Positions 54,699 through 62,875 are shown, counted from the first letter of the stretch. The stretch is 64,000 nt of DNA from Acidobacteriota bacterium (GCA_021818955.1 JAKASR010000002.1:171659-235658), one strand, 5' to 3'. Program-made: numbers and translations. The notes: a model not told the origin generated them from the letters alone.

Positions 54699-55049
54699 CT
54701 AATGGCCGCTTCCACCTTTAGTCGAATACGCCTGCTCCAGTTTGGCCGCCAGGATGAAGTCGCTCTCGATCAGGCCTTGAATTTTGTGGGTATAAATCGA
54801 AACTTCCACCTTGCCCCAACTCAGGCAGAGATCGGGGTGATGGCCTTCCTGTTCGGCAATCGCGCCGGCGCGGTTGACAAACGCCAGCGCGGAGGCGAAA
54901 TCGGGGAATTCGAACTGGCGATGCAGGTGATGCCCGGCGACAATGTCCCAATGGGGCAACTGCGCCGCCAAGGCGCGCAAGGGTTCGCCCGATAAGGGCG
55001 GCACTCCCCCGCGGCAGGGAACACAGGATTTCGCGGCTAAGTCGCTCAT
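54699..55049 (-). CDS. Pterin-4-alpha-carbinolamine dehydratase
   Basis: Dehydrates 4a-hydroxytetrahydrobiopterin (PCD/PhhB family), 116 residues from the ATG at 55049, supported by GGAAGGAAAT upstream. The N-terminal CVPCRGGVPPLSGEPL is the common bacterial leader. The active-site signature is EGHHPDLCLSWGKVEVSIYTHKI, containing the HH-x-D/H motif. No phenylalanine hydroxylase gene is near; in bacteria the protein may serve molybdopterin or general pterin recycling. Confidence 0.93.
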   Translation of the reverse strand: MSDLAAKSCVPCRGGVPPLSGEPLRALAAQLPHWDIVAGHHLHRQFEFPDFASALAFVNRAGAIAEQEGHHPDLCLSWGKVEVSIYTHKIQGLIESDFILAAKLEQAYSTKGGSGH

Positions 55050-55220
55050 ATTTCCTTCCTTAACAGCCCTCATCCTCATTTAACCACGGTCCTGCCGTTT
55101 GCTCTCAAAGCAAGCCCAAAAACGGAGTTTTGGACAATGCAGCGCCGGGCCGAGAGGTGATAACAGGCAACCCACGACATGTTATGAATCTCCACCAGCA
55201 AGACAGGACAAAACACAACC

Positions 55221-55451
55221 ATGAGCGAGGGAAGAGCAGACCTGCACGCGCGCCGCCCGATGGAGCACGAGATGAACGCGAGCGGAGACCCGGGCGAGCT
55301 CGATGCCGCGCGCCGGGTGATGCCCGCCATCAAGCCGCATGCGCGCCAGGCAGAACACATTGACCACGCGCACCAGGGCGACGGCCAGGCGGACGCCGGG
55401 CCAAGGCAGGGCCGGCGCAACCGCGGCACCCAGGGCGGAGGCGAGCAGTGA
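55221..55451 (+). CDS. Possible small His-rich protein coupled to oxidase subunit I
   Basis: 76-residue frame from ATG 55221 whose TGA overlaps the GTG start of the oxidase gene (GTGA), as seen between other genes of this operon. It is hydrophilic and rich in His, Arg, Gly and Gln (QAEHIDHAHQGDGQADAGP), with no membrane segment and no family match. The opposite strand is open over the same stretch and equally unconvincing. If not translated, this is a 398-bp leader between the pterin dehydratase and oxidase genes without another visible gene; no clear promoter was found in it. Confidence 0.35.
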   Translation: MSEGRADLHARRPMEHEMNASGDPGELDAARRVMPAIKPHARQAEHIDHAHQGDGQADAGPRQGRRNRGTQGGGEQ

Positions 55452-57325
55452 GCACCGCGGCGATTGAAGCGCGCTTGACCCGGCTTTGGGAGACCCCCAA
55501 AACACTGCTCGGGTTTGTGGGCACGGTGGACCATAAAACCCTGGGCAAACGCTATATCATCACCGCGCTGGCGTTCATGATCATCGGCGGCCTTGAAGCC
55601 TTGATCCTGCGGGTGCAACTGGCGCACGCCAACAACTCGCTGCTGTTGCCCGAACATTACGACCAGATTTTCAGCATGCACGGCTCGCTGATGATTTTCT
55701 GGTATGCCTCGCCCATACTTTCGGGTTTCGCCGTTTACCTGGTGCCGCTGATGTGCGGCGCGCGCGATCTGGCGTTTCCGCGGCTGAACGCTTTCACGTA
55801 TTACACCTTTCTTTTTTCCGGAATTCTGGTCTACAGCAGCTCCATGTGGGAGCAGGGACCGAATGCCGGCTGGTTTTCGTATGTGCCGTACACCACCCAG
55901 CACTACTCGCCCCACATGGGGATGGACTTCTGGAATGTCGCGCTGCTGTTGCTGACCATCTCCACCATCGGCGCGGCGATCAACTTCATTGTCACCATCC
56001 TGCGGCATCGCGCTCCCGGCATGACGGTCGGCCGCATGCCGCTATTTCTGTACAGCACCCTGACCGCCTCGTTCGTTTCGCTCTTCGGGTTGCCGGCACT
56101 GACCGTGGCCAACATCGAGCTGGAGCTGGAGCGACGCTGGCATTTCCGTTTTTTTGATGTCGCGCATGGCGGCAAAGCGCTGCTGTGGCAGAACACCTTC
56201 TGGTTTTTCGGCCATCCCTGGGTCTACATAGTCTTCCTGCCCGCGACCGGCATGATCTCGATGATGCTGCCGGTATTCTCCCGCCGGCCAATCGTGGGCT
56301 ACTACTACATCGCCGCCTCGACGGTGCTGACCGGACTGACCGGCTTTGGGGTGTGGTGGCATCACATGTTCATCACGGGCGTCAATCAACTGGCAATGAG
56401 TTTTTTCAGCGCCGCCAGCATGACCATTTCGCTGTTCACCGCGGTGCAGGTCATCGCCTGGATCGTGACCATCTGGAAAGGCCGCCCGGTGATGACCACG
56501 GCCATGTATTTCGCGGTGGCTTTCATCGCGTTAATCGTGATAGGCGGGCTGGATGGGGTGATTACCGCGGTGGTGCCGGTGGATTGGCAATTGAATGACA
56601 CCTATTGGGTGGTTGCCCACATTCATTACGTACTGGTCGGGGCAAACCTGTTCCCGGTTTTTGCGGCGATCTATTACTGGTATCCCAAGATGTCGGGCCG
56701 CATGCTGAACGAAACGCTGGGCAAGGTCAGCTTCTGGCTGATGATTGTCGGCTTCAATCTGGCTTTCTTCACCATGCACATCCTGGGGGTCGAAGGCATG
56801 CCGCGGCGCATTTACACCTACGTGAGCGGGCTGGGGTTCAGCCATTTGAACCTGGTCATCAGCATCGGCGCCTTCATTCTGGCCTTTGGCATCCTGCTGA
56901 CGTTGATCAATGCGATCGTGAGCTTGAGAATCGGAGCGTATGCCGGAAAAAATCCCTGGCAAGCGGATTCGCTGGAGTGGTCCACCGAGTCGCCGCCGCC
57001 GCCGTACGGCAGCGTGCATCTGCCCACGGTGACCACCCGGCATCCCCTCTGGGACGAGCACGACGAGGAGGAAGATCCCGAAGGGGAGCGGATTCTGGAC
57101 CAGGGCCGCTGCACTTTCTCCACCACCTGGATCGACGCCAAGCCCTTCGCGCTGGCGCGCATGCCCAACGACAGCATTTTGCCGGCGGGGGCGGCGTTCT
57201 GGTTGGTAATTGCCGGCTATGCGTTTGTGTTTTCGCATGATTGGTACTTTCTCTTCTTCATGCTGCTGGCCGGGGCGACGGTCGCCGCCTGGCTGGGCAC
57301 ACCGGCGGAAAGGGAGCTTCCATGA
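55448..57325 (+). CDS. ctaD: Haem-copper oxidase subunit I (divergent aa3/caa3-type)
   Basis: Catalytic subunit reducing O2, 625 residues, GTG start. All metal ligands are present: H78 (haem a, in SMHGSLMIFW), H256 and Y260 (CuB His and cross-linked Tyr, GHPWVY), H305-H306 (CuB), H391 and H393 (haems, VVAHIHYVL). However the D-channel Glu in GHPEVY is Trp258, the K-channel Lys position is Gln334 (LFTAVQVIAW), and the usual Asn after GGFG is Val97; Asp107 and Asn114 at the channel mouth remain. About 12 TM segments and a C-terminal acidic loop (DEHDEEEDPEGE) plus two more TMs. ATGA overlap with subunit III. Confidence 0.92.
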   Translation: MSTAAIEARLTRLWETPKTLLGFVGTVDHKTLGKRYIITALAFMIIGGLEALILRVQLAHANNSLLLPEHYDQIFSMHGSLMIFWYASPILSGFAVYLVPLMCGARDLAFPRLNAFTYYTFLFSGILVYSSSMWEQGPNAGWFSYVPYTTQHYSPHMGMDFWNVALLLLTISTIGAAINFIVTILRHRAPGMTVGRMPLFLYSTLTASFVSLFGLPALTVANIELELERRWHFRFFDVAHGGKALLWQNTFWFFGHPWVYIVFLPATGMISMMLPVFSRRPIVGYYYIAASTVLTGLTGFGVWWHHMFITGVNQLAMSFFSAASMTISLFTAVQVIAWIVTIWKGRPVMTTAMYFAVAFIALIVIGGLDGVITAVVPVDWQLNDTYWVVAHIHYVLVGANLFPVFAAIYYWYPKMSGRMLNETLGKVSFWLMIVGFNLAFFTMHILGVEGMPRRIYTYVSGLGFSHLNLVISIGAFILAFGILLTLINAIVSLRIGAYAGKNPWQADSLEWSTESPPPPYGSVHLPTVTTRHPLWDEHDEEEDPEGERILDQGRCTFSTTWIDAKPFALARMPNDSILPAGAAFWLVIAGYAFVFSHDWYFLFFMLLAGATVAAWLGTPAERELP

Positions 57326-57915
57326 GTTCGCCCACGCTTTCGCGCGAGCCTCCCGAGCACCGGCCCTTGGTCGAGGTGCTGGACGAGCGCCGGGGCACTT
57401 TCGGCATGTCGCTTTTCATCACCAGCGAGGCCATGCTGTTCGCGCTGCTGTTCGGCGCCTATTTTTTCCTCGGCGCGGGCCCGCGCCGCTGGAAAGTGGA
57501 CGAGCCGCCGAAGCTGCATTTCGCGCTGCCTATGCTCGCCCTCCTGGTGCTCAGCAGCATAGTCCTGCATTGGGGCGACGAGCAGGCCAATAAAGAACGC
57601 TATGTGCCCGCGCGGCTGGCGCTGATCGCGACCATGCTGCTGGGGCTGCTCTTCATCGTGCTCAGCTATTTCGATTTTCACGAAGAGTTACGCTCGCTGA
57701 CACCGCGCACCGATGCCTATGGCTCAATCTTTTACACCATCCTCGGCACGCACCTTACACACCTTAGCGTGGGCCTGCTGATGATGCTTTGGGTCTTGCC
57801 GCAATTGCGCCCCGGCAAGGCCTACCACAACGTTTCGTTGTATTGGCATTTTGTGGATTCGGTGTGGGTGGCGATCGTGGTAGTGCTGTTCATCCTGCCC
57901 CACTTTGGCCTATGA
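57322..57915 (+). CDS. ctaE: Cytochrome c oxidase subunit III
   Basis: Integral membrane subunit without redox centres, 197 residues from the ATG at 57322. Five to six TM helices. FGMSLFITSEAMLFALLFGAYFF contains the conserved Glu of TM3-equivalent, THLTHLSVGLLMMLWVL the conserved His and WHFVDSVWVAIVVVLFIL the C-terminal signature. Both ends overlap their neighbours (ATGA), so subunits I, III and the next membrane protein are translated together. Confidence 0.92.
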   Translation: MSSPTLSREPPEHRPLVEVLDERRGTFGMSLFITSEAMLFALLFGAYFFLGAGPRRWKVDEPPKLHFALPMLALLVLSSIVLHWGDEQANKERYVPARLALIATMLLGLLFIVLSYFDFHEELRSLTPRTDAYGSIFYTILGTHLTHLSVGLLMMLWVLPQLRPGKAYHNVSLYWHFVDSVWVAIVVVLFILPHFGL

Positions 57916-58331
57916 GTTTGCGACGTCAAAGCGAGACCGGACCGGAAACCCCTTCGCGGGCGCTGTTTTTTGGGGTGGCCGGCGCCGCCGCCGCCTGGGT
58001 GATCGCGTTATTTGTGAATGTGGTGGTCTCCGGCCCGGGCTGCTCGCGAGCGGTCACCGCCTATCTGGCGGTGACGCCACTCTGGATGCGAATCGTGCTG
58101 GGCGCCGTGACGGGATTTTTGCTCGCGGTCGCAATCGCGGCCGGCCTGGTCTGCTATCGCGTCTGGCGGCGGTTGACCTCAAACCAGGCGAGCCTGGTCG
58201 AGGCGGAGGGCCACAGCCGCCAGGAATATGTCGCGCTTTTCGGCCTGTTCGTCAGCATCTCGCTGGGCTTAGGGCTGGTTTGGTTTGTCCTGCCCATCTA
58301 CATCATTCGCATATGCACAAGAGCCCACTAA
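57912..58331 (+). CDS. Small membrane protein of the oxidase operon (subunit IV position)
   Basis: 139 residues, ATG 57912. Three likely membrane helices (about 18-36, 52-75, 108-130). It has no similarity I can name, but its place after subunit III is that of the small subunit IV or an assembly factor. It overlaps the subunit III stop by 4 bp and the following cytochrome start by 1 bp. The fragment SGPGCSRAVTAYL lies between the first two helices on the probable periplasmic side. Confidence 0.72.
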   Translation: MSLRRQSETGPETPSRALFFGVAGAAAAWVIALFVNVVVSGPGCSRAVTAYLAVTPLWMRIVLGAVTGFLLAVAIAAGLVCYRVWRRLTSNQASLVEAEGHSRQEYVALFGLFVSISLGLGLVWFVLPIYIIRICTRAH

Positions 58332-58723
58332 TGCGCGCGCGGCGCGCCCTCTCGATGACCGGGTGGTCTCTGACCCTGTTCGCGGCGTTGCTCAGCGCCG
58401 GCTGCATGCGCGAGCGCACCAAGCGGGCAGTCGCCAACCTGGGCGGGAACTGGAGGCGCGGGAGGCAGGTGATCGAACAATATCATTGCGGCGCCTGTCA
58501 TGAGATTCCCGGCGTGCCGCATGCGTGGGGCCTGGTGGGCTCGCCGCTTGAAAAATTTGGCCGGCGGACGATGATTGCCGGCGTATTGCCCAATACCCCG
58601 GCCAATCTCGAGCGCTGGCTGCGTTCGCCGAAAGCGGTCGATCCCTTAACCGCCATGCCCGACCTGGGCCTGAACCGGCAGCAGCGGCACGATGTGACGG
58701 CCTATCTCTATACCCTGCGATGA
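58331..58723 (+). CDS. Membrane-attached c-type cytochrome, monohaem
   Basis: 130 residues from ATG 58331 (a Met six codons upstream is in frame). N-terminal hydrophobic segment ending LLSAGCMRER, a probable lipoprotein signal although the -3 residue is Ser. Haem attachment CGACH in EQYHCGACHEIPGVPHAWG; axial Met likely in AMPDLGLNRQQRHDVTAYL. Class I fold of minimal size. It lies directly before the XoxF gene and could carry electrons from the dehydrogenase to the oxidase. Confidence 0.85.
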   Translation: MRARRALSMTGWSLTLFAALLSAGCMRERTKRAVANLGGNWRRGRQVIEQYHCGACHEIPGVPHAWGLVGSPLEKFGRRTMIAGVLPNTPANLERWLRSPKAVDPLTAMPDLGLNRQQRHDVTAYLYTLR

Positions 58724-58729
58724 GGAGGC

Positions 58730-60589
58730 ATGATGATGTGGCGTAGTTTGCGATGGAGCTGGCTGATGGCAGCGAGCCTGACCGGCATATTCGCCTGGCA
58801 CGCCCTGGCGGCGCGGCATCAATCTCCACCCGCCTCCCGCGCCGGTTTGATGCAGGTGCCGGGCCAGCAGGCGGATATTCATCTGGTCAGTCCGGTACCC
58901 AACGGTAATTGGACCCTGCCAAATGGCGATTTCGCCACTACGCGCTATAGCCCGCTTGATCAGATCAATTCTACGAATGTGAAAAACCTGAAGGTGGTCA
59001 CCACCTTTTCCGACGGGATTCCCCATGGGCATGAAGGCGGTCCGCTGGTTGTCAATAACACGCTTTACATGGTGACTCCGTTTCCCAACGATCTCATCGC
59101 GCTCGATCTGACCAAGCCCGGCTTTCCGATGAAATGGAAATTCGACCCGCACCCCAACCCCATTGCCCAAGGCGAAGCCTGCTGCGACACAGTTAACCGC
59201 GGCGCCAGCTATTCCCAGGGCAAGGTGGTGTACGCCACCCTCGACGATCATGTAGTGGCCGTCGACGCGCAGACCGGGAACGCGGTTTGGGACACCAAAG
59301 TGGGCAACGTGCACGCCGGCGAAACTATCACCATGGCGCCGCTGATCGTGCATGGCGTGGTCATTGCCGGCGACAGCGGCGGGGAGATAGGGGTACGCGG
59401 CAGAGTGACCGGGCTGGATTTGAACAACGGCAAAATCCTTTGGCGCGCGTTTAGTACGGGCTCGGATCAGGACGTGCGCCTCGGCAGCGGCTTTCATCCC
59501 TATTACGCCAAGGACCGCGGCAAGAATCTGGGGATCGCATCGTGGCCGGCCGGCGCCTGGAAACACGGCGGCGGCACGGTCTGGGGATGGATTTCCTACG
59601 ATCCGGAAACCAACCTGATCTTTTACGGCAGCGGCAATCCCGGCCCGTGGAACGAAGACCAGCGGCCGGGCAGCAATCACTGGACCTGCACCATCTGGGC
59701 CCGCGATCCGCAATCTGGTTATGCCAAGTGGGCTTACCAGATCGATCCCCACGATGCCTGGGACTACGACGCGGTCATGGAAAACATCGCCCTAGACATG
59801 AACTGGCAGGGACACATGCGCCGGCTGCTGATCCATCCCGGCCGGAATGGCTTCGTGATGGTGCTCGACCGCAACACCGGGCAACTGCTTTCGGCCAAAA
59901 AGTATTTGCCGGATGTCAATTGGGCGCGCGGCTACAATCTGATCACCGGCCTGCCGGAAGTGAATCCGGCCGCCATCGCCCATACCGCCGCATATGCCAT
60001 GCACATTTGCCCCTCCTCGACCGGGGCCAAAGATTTCACCCCTTCGTCTTTTTCACCGCAGACAGGTTTGCTCTATATCCCCGCTCATAACACCTGCATG
60101 GACCGCAAAGAGTCCCAGGCCAACTACATTGAAGGCACGCCCTATCTCGGTTCCAGCAACAACATGTACCCCGGCCCGGGCGGTTATCAAGGCGAGTTGA
60201 TCGCCTGGAACCTGCAGCAGGGGAAAAAAGTCTGGGGCATTAAGGATGCCGTTCTGCCGGTGTATTGCGGCGTCCTCAGCACCGGCGGCGGCTTGGTGTT
60301 TTACGGCACGATGGAGGGCTGGTTCCGCGCCGTCGATGCGCGCACCGGAAAAGTGCTTTGGCAATTCCATACCGGGTCGGGAATTATCGGCGACCCGATG
60401 ACGTTTCTCGGGCCGCATGGCAAACAATATGTCGCCATTTATTCCGGCATCGGCGGCTGGATGGGCGCTTTTGCCCAGCCGAGTATGTCGCTGGACGATC
60501 CTTATGCCGGGTTGGGCGCGGCCGGAGCGATGAAATCGATCAAGAAATACAGCGCGCCGGGCGACACGCTGTATATCTTTTCGCTGTAG
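58730..60589 (+). CDS. xoxF: Lanthanide-type PQQ-dependent alcohol (methanol) dehydrogenase, XoxF-like
   Basis: Periplasmic eight-bladed quinoprotein, 619 residues (AGGAGG at 58723-58728 is better spaced for the third ATG, 58736). N-terminal hydrophobic signal about 8-27. Adjacent cysteines C151-C152 (EACCDTVNRGASY) form the disulfide next to PQQ. Metal ligands: E219 (GGEIGVRGRV), N303 (GSGNPGPWN), catalytic D345 and the extra D347 of WDYDAV; the second Asp marks rare-earth-dependent enzymes, where calcium types have Ala or Ser/Thr. The C-terminal YPGPGGYQGELIAWN, FYGTMEGWFRAVDA and the end GDTLYIFSL are XoxF-like. Oxidises methanol or other short alcohols; electrons probably go to the neighbouring cytochromes. 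Confidence 0.83.
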   Translation: MMMWRSLRWSWLMAASLTGIFAWHALAARHQSPPASRAGLMQVPGQQADIHLVSPVPNGNWTLPNGDFATTRYSPLDQINSTNVKNLKVVTTFSDGIPHGHEGGPLVVNNTLYMVTPFPNDLIALDLTKPGFPMKWKFDPHPNPIAQGEACCDTVNRGASYSQGKVVYATLDDHVVAVDAQTGNAVWDTKVGNVHAGETITMAPLIVHGVVIAGDSGGEIGVRGRVTGLDLNNGKILWRAFSTGSDQDVRLGSGFHPYYAKDRGKNLGIASWPAGAWKHGGGTVWGWISYDPETNLIFYGSGNPGPWNEDQRPGSNHWTCTIWARDPQSGYAKWAYQIDPHDAWDYDAVMENIALDMNWQGHMRRLLIHPGRNGFVMVLDRNTGQLLSAKKYLPDVNWARGYNLITGLPEVNPAAIAHTAAYAMHICPSSTGAKDFTPSSFSPQTGLLYIPAHNTCMDRKESQANYIEGTPYLGSSNNMYPGPGGYQGELIAWNLQQGKKVWGIKDAVLPVYCGVLSTGGGLVFYGTMEGWFRAVDARTGKVLWQFHTGSGIIGDPMTFLGPHGKQYVAIYSGIGGWMGAFAQPSMSLDDPYAGLGAAGAMKSIKKYSAPGDTLYIFSL

Positions 60590-60618
60590 CCGGAAGGGAG
60601 TAGCGAGGCAGGCGAATT

Positions 60619-61155
60619 ATGGAAAAGCAATCAGCTGCGTACCGAGCGGCAAGCCCGCGGCACACCGCAGGGAGGCGCTGGTGCGGCTGGGCGCTGGCGG
60701 GGCTGGCGCTGTTAGCCATCGGCTGCCATTACCGCCGGCACGAATCGGCGCCGCTGGATTCTCCGCCCGACGTGCGAATTCCGGTTGGGCCGATTCCCGG
60801 GCCGAAAACCCAAATTCGGCTGCCCATGAATCCTTATCAAAACAATAAGGAAGCGCTCATGGAAGGCCGCCAAATGTTCGTGGAGTTTAACTGCGCCGGC
60901 TGTCATGGCGGACATGGCGGCGGCGGCATGGGTCCCAGCCTGAGAGATCGCAAGTGGCTGTACGGCAGCTCCGACGCCCATATTTTCTCCTCGATCGCCG
61001 AGGGCCGGGGCAAAGGCATGCCAGCCTGGGGCACGCGCCTTTCCGCGGACCAGATCTGGAAGATCGTGGCCTATATCAAATCCCTGCGCACGCCCGAGGA
61101 ACCGGACCCGCCGCTAGTTCCGCCCCATCCCATCGTGCCGAAGAAGGCGCCCTAG
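60619..61155 (+). CDS. c-type cytochrome, probable electron acceptor of the XoxF-like enzyme
   Basis: 178 residues. A basic N-terminus and hydrophobic segment ending LALLAIGCHYRR suggest a lipoprotein (Cys after Ala-Ile-Gly). A Pro-rich linker precedes the haem domain: CAGCH in FNCAGCHGGHGGGGMGP, axial Met likely in GKGMPAWGTRLSADQIW. The C-terminus is Pro-rich (PEEPDPPLVPPHP). Downstream of the dehydrogenase by 29 bp, the place where XoxG-type cytochromes usually occur, though it is not clearly a XoxG. Electron flow is inferred. Confidence 0.85.
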   Translation: MEKQSAAYRAASPRHTAGRRWCGWALAGLALLAIGCHYRRHESAPLDSPPDVRIPVGPIPGPKTQIRLPMNPYQNNKEALMEGRQMFVEFNCAGCHGGHGGGGMGPSLRDRKWLYGSSDAHIFSSIAEGRGKGMPAWGTRLSADQIWKIVAYIKSLRTPEEPDPPLVPPHPIVPKKAP

Positions 61156-61165
61156 CGAGAGACTT

Positions 61166-62179
61166 ATGCCGCGCCGCCTGATCATATTGCTCGCCGCGCT
61201 ATTGCCGCTGGCCGCCTGCCATGGGCCGCAGAGCATGTTCAATACTGCCGGCCCCGCCGCGCAAAAGCTATCTTCACTGGCGATCTTCATCCTGACGATA
61301 TTTTGCGTCTCCGCCGGCATAACCATTTTTCTACTGCTCTGGGGCGTGTTTCGCCAGCGCGGCAGCTTGGAAGAACATGCTCCCTGGAATGCCGGTGGCG
61401 GCCAAAACTGGGTATTGTACGGCGGGCTGGTGGCGCCCGGCCTCATCCTTTTCGTGGTTTTTATCTTCTCTCTGGTGAAAACCACCGATTTTCCCTTACG
61501 TGACCACGGGAAAGCCATGCACCCCACCATTCTCGTCATCGGCCATCAATGGTGGTGGGAGGTGCGCTATATCGGCGGTCCACCCGATCGCCAGTTCACG
61601 ACCGCCAACGAGATTCATATTCCGGTCGGGCTGCCGGTGGATATTCAGGTGCAGAGCTCGGATGTGATTCATGCCTTCTGGGTTCCGGCGCTACACGGCA
61701 AGATCCAGATGATTCCCGGGCTGACCAATTACATTCGCATCGTGGCCAGCCGCCCGGGAAATTATCAAGGCGAGTGCACCGTCTATTGCGGCGTACAGCA
61801 TGCTCATATGCGCTTGCTGGTTGTGGCCCAGCCGCAGACCAGCTATCGCGACTGGCGCCGGGCGCAACTGAAGGACGCCAGCTTGCCTGCCGGTTCCGCA
61901 GCACAACAAGGCGAACAGGTATTTATGCGCGCCGCCTGCCCCCTCTGCCATACCGTGCGGGGCTTGGGCGACGTCAATGGCACGGTAGGTCCCGATCTGA
62001 CCCATCTGGCCAGCCGCCAGTACATCGGTGCGAACAGCTTTCCCAACGACAAGGCCGACCTGGAATCCTGGGTTTCTCAGGCGCAAACCTTGAAGCCGGG
62101 TTGCGAAATGCCCGATTTAAACGCGTTCAGCGGCTCTGAATTGCGCGATTTGACCACATTTTTGCGTGAATTGAAATGA
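61166..62179 (+). CDS. coxB: Cytochrome c oxidase subunit II with fused cytochrome c domain (caa3 type)
   Basis: Electron-entry subunit, 337 residues. Lipobox LAAC at 15-18, then two TM helices (about 36-60, 83-105). Trp-rich electron-transfer segment GHQWWWEVRY. CuA ligands H169 (VIHAFWVPALHG), C204, C208, H212 and M215 (ECTVYCGVQHAHM). The residue between the two cysteines that is normally Glu (C-x-E-x-C) is Val206. The C-terminal haem-c domain has CPLCH at 258-262 and Met315 in GCEMPDL. Position at the end of the operon, after the dehydrogenase and cytochromes, is unusual: subunit II normally precedes subunit I. Confidence 0.93.
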   Translation: MPRRLIILLAALLPLAACHGPQSMFNTAGPAAQKLSSLAIFILTIFCVSAGITIFLLLWGVFRQRGSLEEHAPWNAGGGQNWVLYGGLVAPGLILFVVFIFSLVKTTDFPLRDHGKAMHPTILVIGHQWWWEVRYIGGPPDRQFTTANEIHIPVGLPVDIQVQSSDVIHAFWVPALHGKIQMIPGLTNYIRIVASRPGNYQGECTVYCGVQHAHMRLLVVAQPQTSYRDWRRAQLKDASLPAGSAAQQGEQVFMRAACPLCHTVRGLGDVNGTVGPDLTHLASRQYIGANSFPNDKADLESWVSQAQTLKPGCEMPDLNAFSGSELRDLTTFLRELK

Positions 62180-62534
62180 GGCGGGCAGTAGATCGGGATA
62201 ATTATTGTCTTTGGAGACGGATGATCAACTACAGCTGCAGAATTTAAATAACTGTAGGGTTTGGGCTGAGTGGCAAGACTGCATGCGCCGACTCGAGTCT
62301 TCTTTAATTAAATTAGTAGTATGTATTTGGCTTTTCCCTGGCGCATCGGAGGGGGCGTGCACGTGTCAAGGAATGCGACAGCCGGAATGCAACCCCTTTT
62401 CCGGGTTGCAGTTCGTAACAAGCATGTCCTTGGCGGCGAAGCTTTCGCGGGCGCACGACCCACCGAGCCGCCAATACCGGTGTGGTAAAGCCGCAATATA
62501 CATATGACCGGGACAAGATCCGCGATGTCATGGG
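62180..62534. other. Intergenic region after the respiratory operon
   Basis: 355 bp with no gene I can support. It contains an AT-rich stretch near 62300-62330 and the hairpin at 62388-62410. Several short frames exist but none resembles a protein. It leads into a LarA-like remnant, so part of it may be decayed coding sequence. Confidence 0.4.
62388..62410. terminator. Hairpin downstream of the oxidase/XoxF operon
   Basis: Perfect 8-bp stem TGCAACCC-CTTTTCC-GGGTTGCA, 209 bp after the subunit II stop. No T-run follows on either strand, so terminator function is only possible. Confidence 0.35.
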
Positions 62535-62852
62535 AGCGGCGGTGACACCACGCAGGCGCTCGATCAAGCCGATATCATTTTGGTTTCCACCGGCATCCGG
62601 CCGGGCGAGGCACGGCAGTTGGGTTTGCGGCCAGCGAGCACGGTGCAAGAAGCCCTGGAAATGGCCTTTTTGCGACAGGGATCCAAGGCCCAGGTAACCG
62701 TCTTACGCACCGGGGGCGGGCTGTTGCTTCGGGTTGCCGGCGAAGCCGCCGGACAACGTCCGGCCGCAGCCGGACTCCCCGATGTGGAAACAGTTGCAGT
62801 AAAACTGGACAAGTTTTCGGTCATGCGTTGCCTTGCGGCACGGCAACGGTAG
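62535..62852 (+). pseudogene. C-terminal remnant of a LarA/DUF2088-type (nickel-dependent lactate racemase-like) gene
   Basis: The frame reads GGDTTQALDQADIILVSTGI and continues EARQLGLRPASTVQEALEMA, then QVTVLRTGGGLLLRV, the arrangement seen at the C-terminus of LarA-type proteins (aldehyde-like ILVS, LGL-PA-S-EEAL, V-VLP-GG). The normal N-terminal 300 or so residues are absent and the frame is blocked by TGA at 62505. A different frame just upstream (about 62482-62535, QYTYDRDKIRDVMGAA) may be the preceding part after a frameshift. I read it as a decayed gene; the first in-frame start (TTG 62580) would give only a 90-residue fragment. Confidence 0.45.
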
Positions 62853-62861
62853 CGCGCTCGG

Positions 62862-62867
62862 TATAAT
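62862..62867 (+). promoter_or_regulatory. Consensus -10 close to the start codon of the next gene
   Basis: TATAAT ends 8 bp before the ATG at 62876, so the transcript would start at or next to the start codon. No -35 at proper distance and no Shine-Dalgarno sequence is present. A leaderless mRNA is possible. Confidence 0.4.
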
Positions 62868-62875
62868 TCTTCTGT

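Noticed and set aside
55182-55505. Hydrophobic 107-residue minus-strand frame before oxidase subunit I
   Set aside because: It overlaps the start of the oxidase gene and has no family resemblance; its hydrophobicity arises from the GC-rich antisense of the small plus-strand frame.
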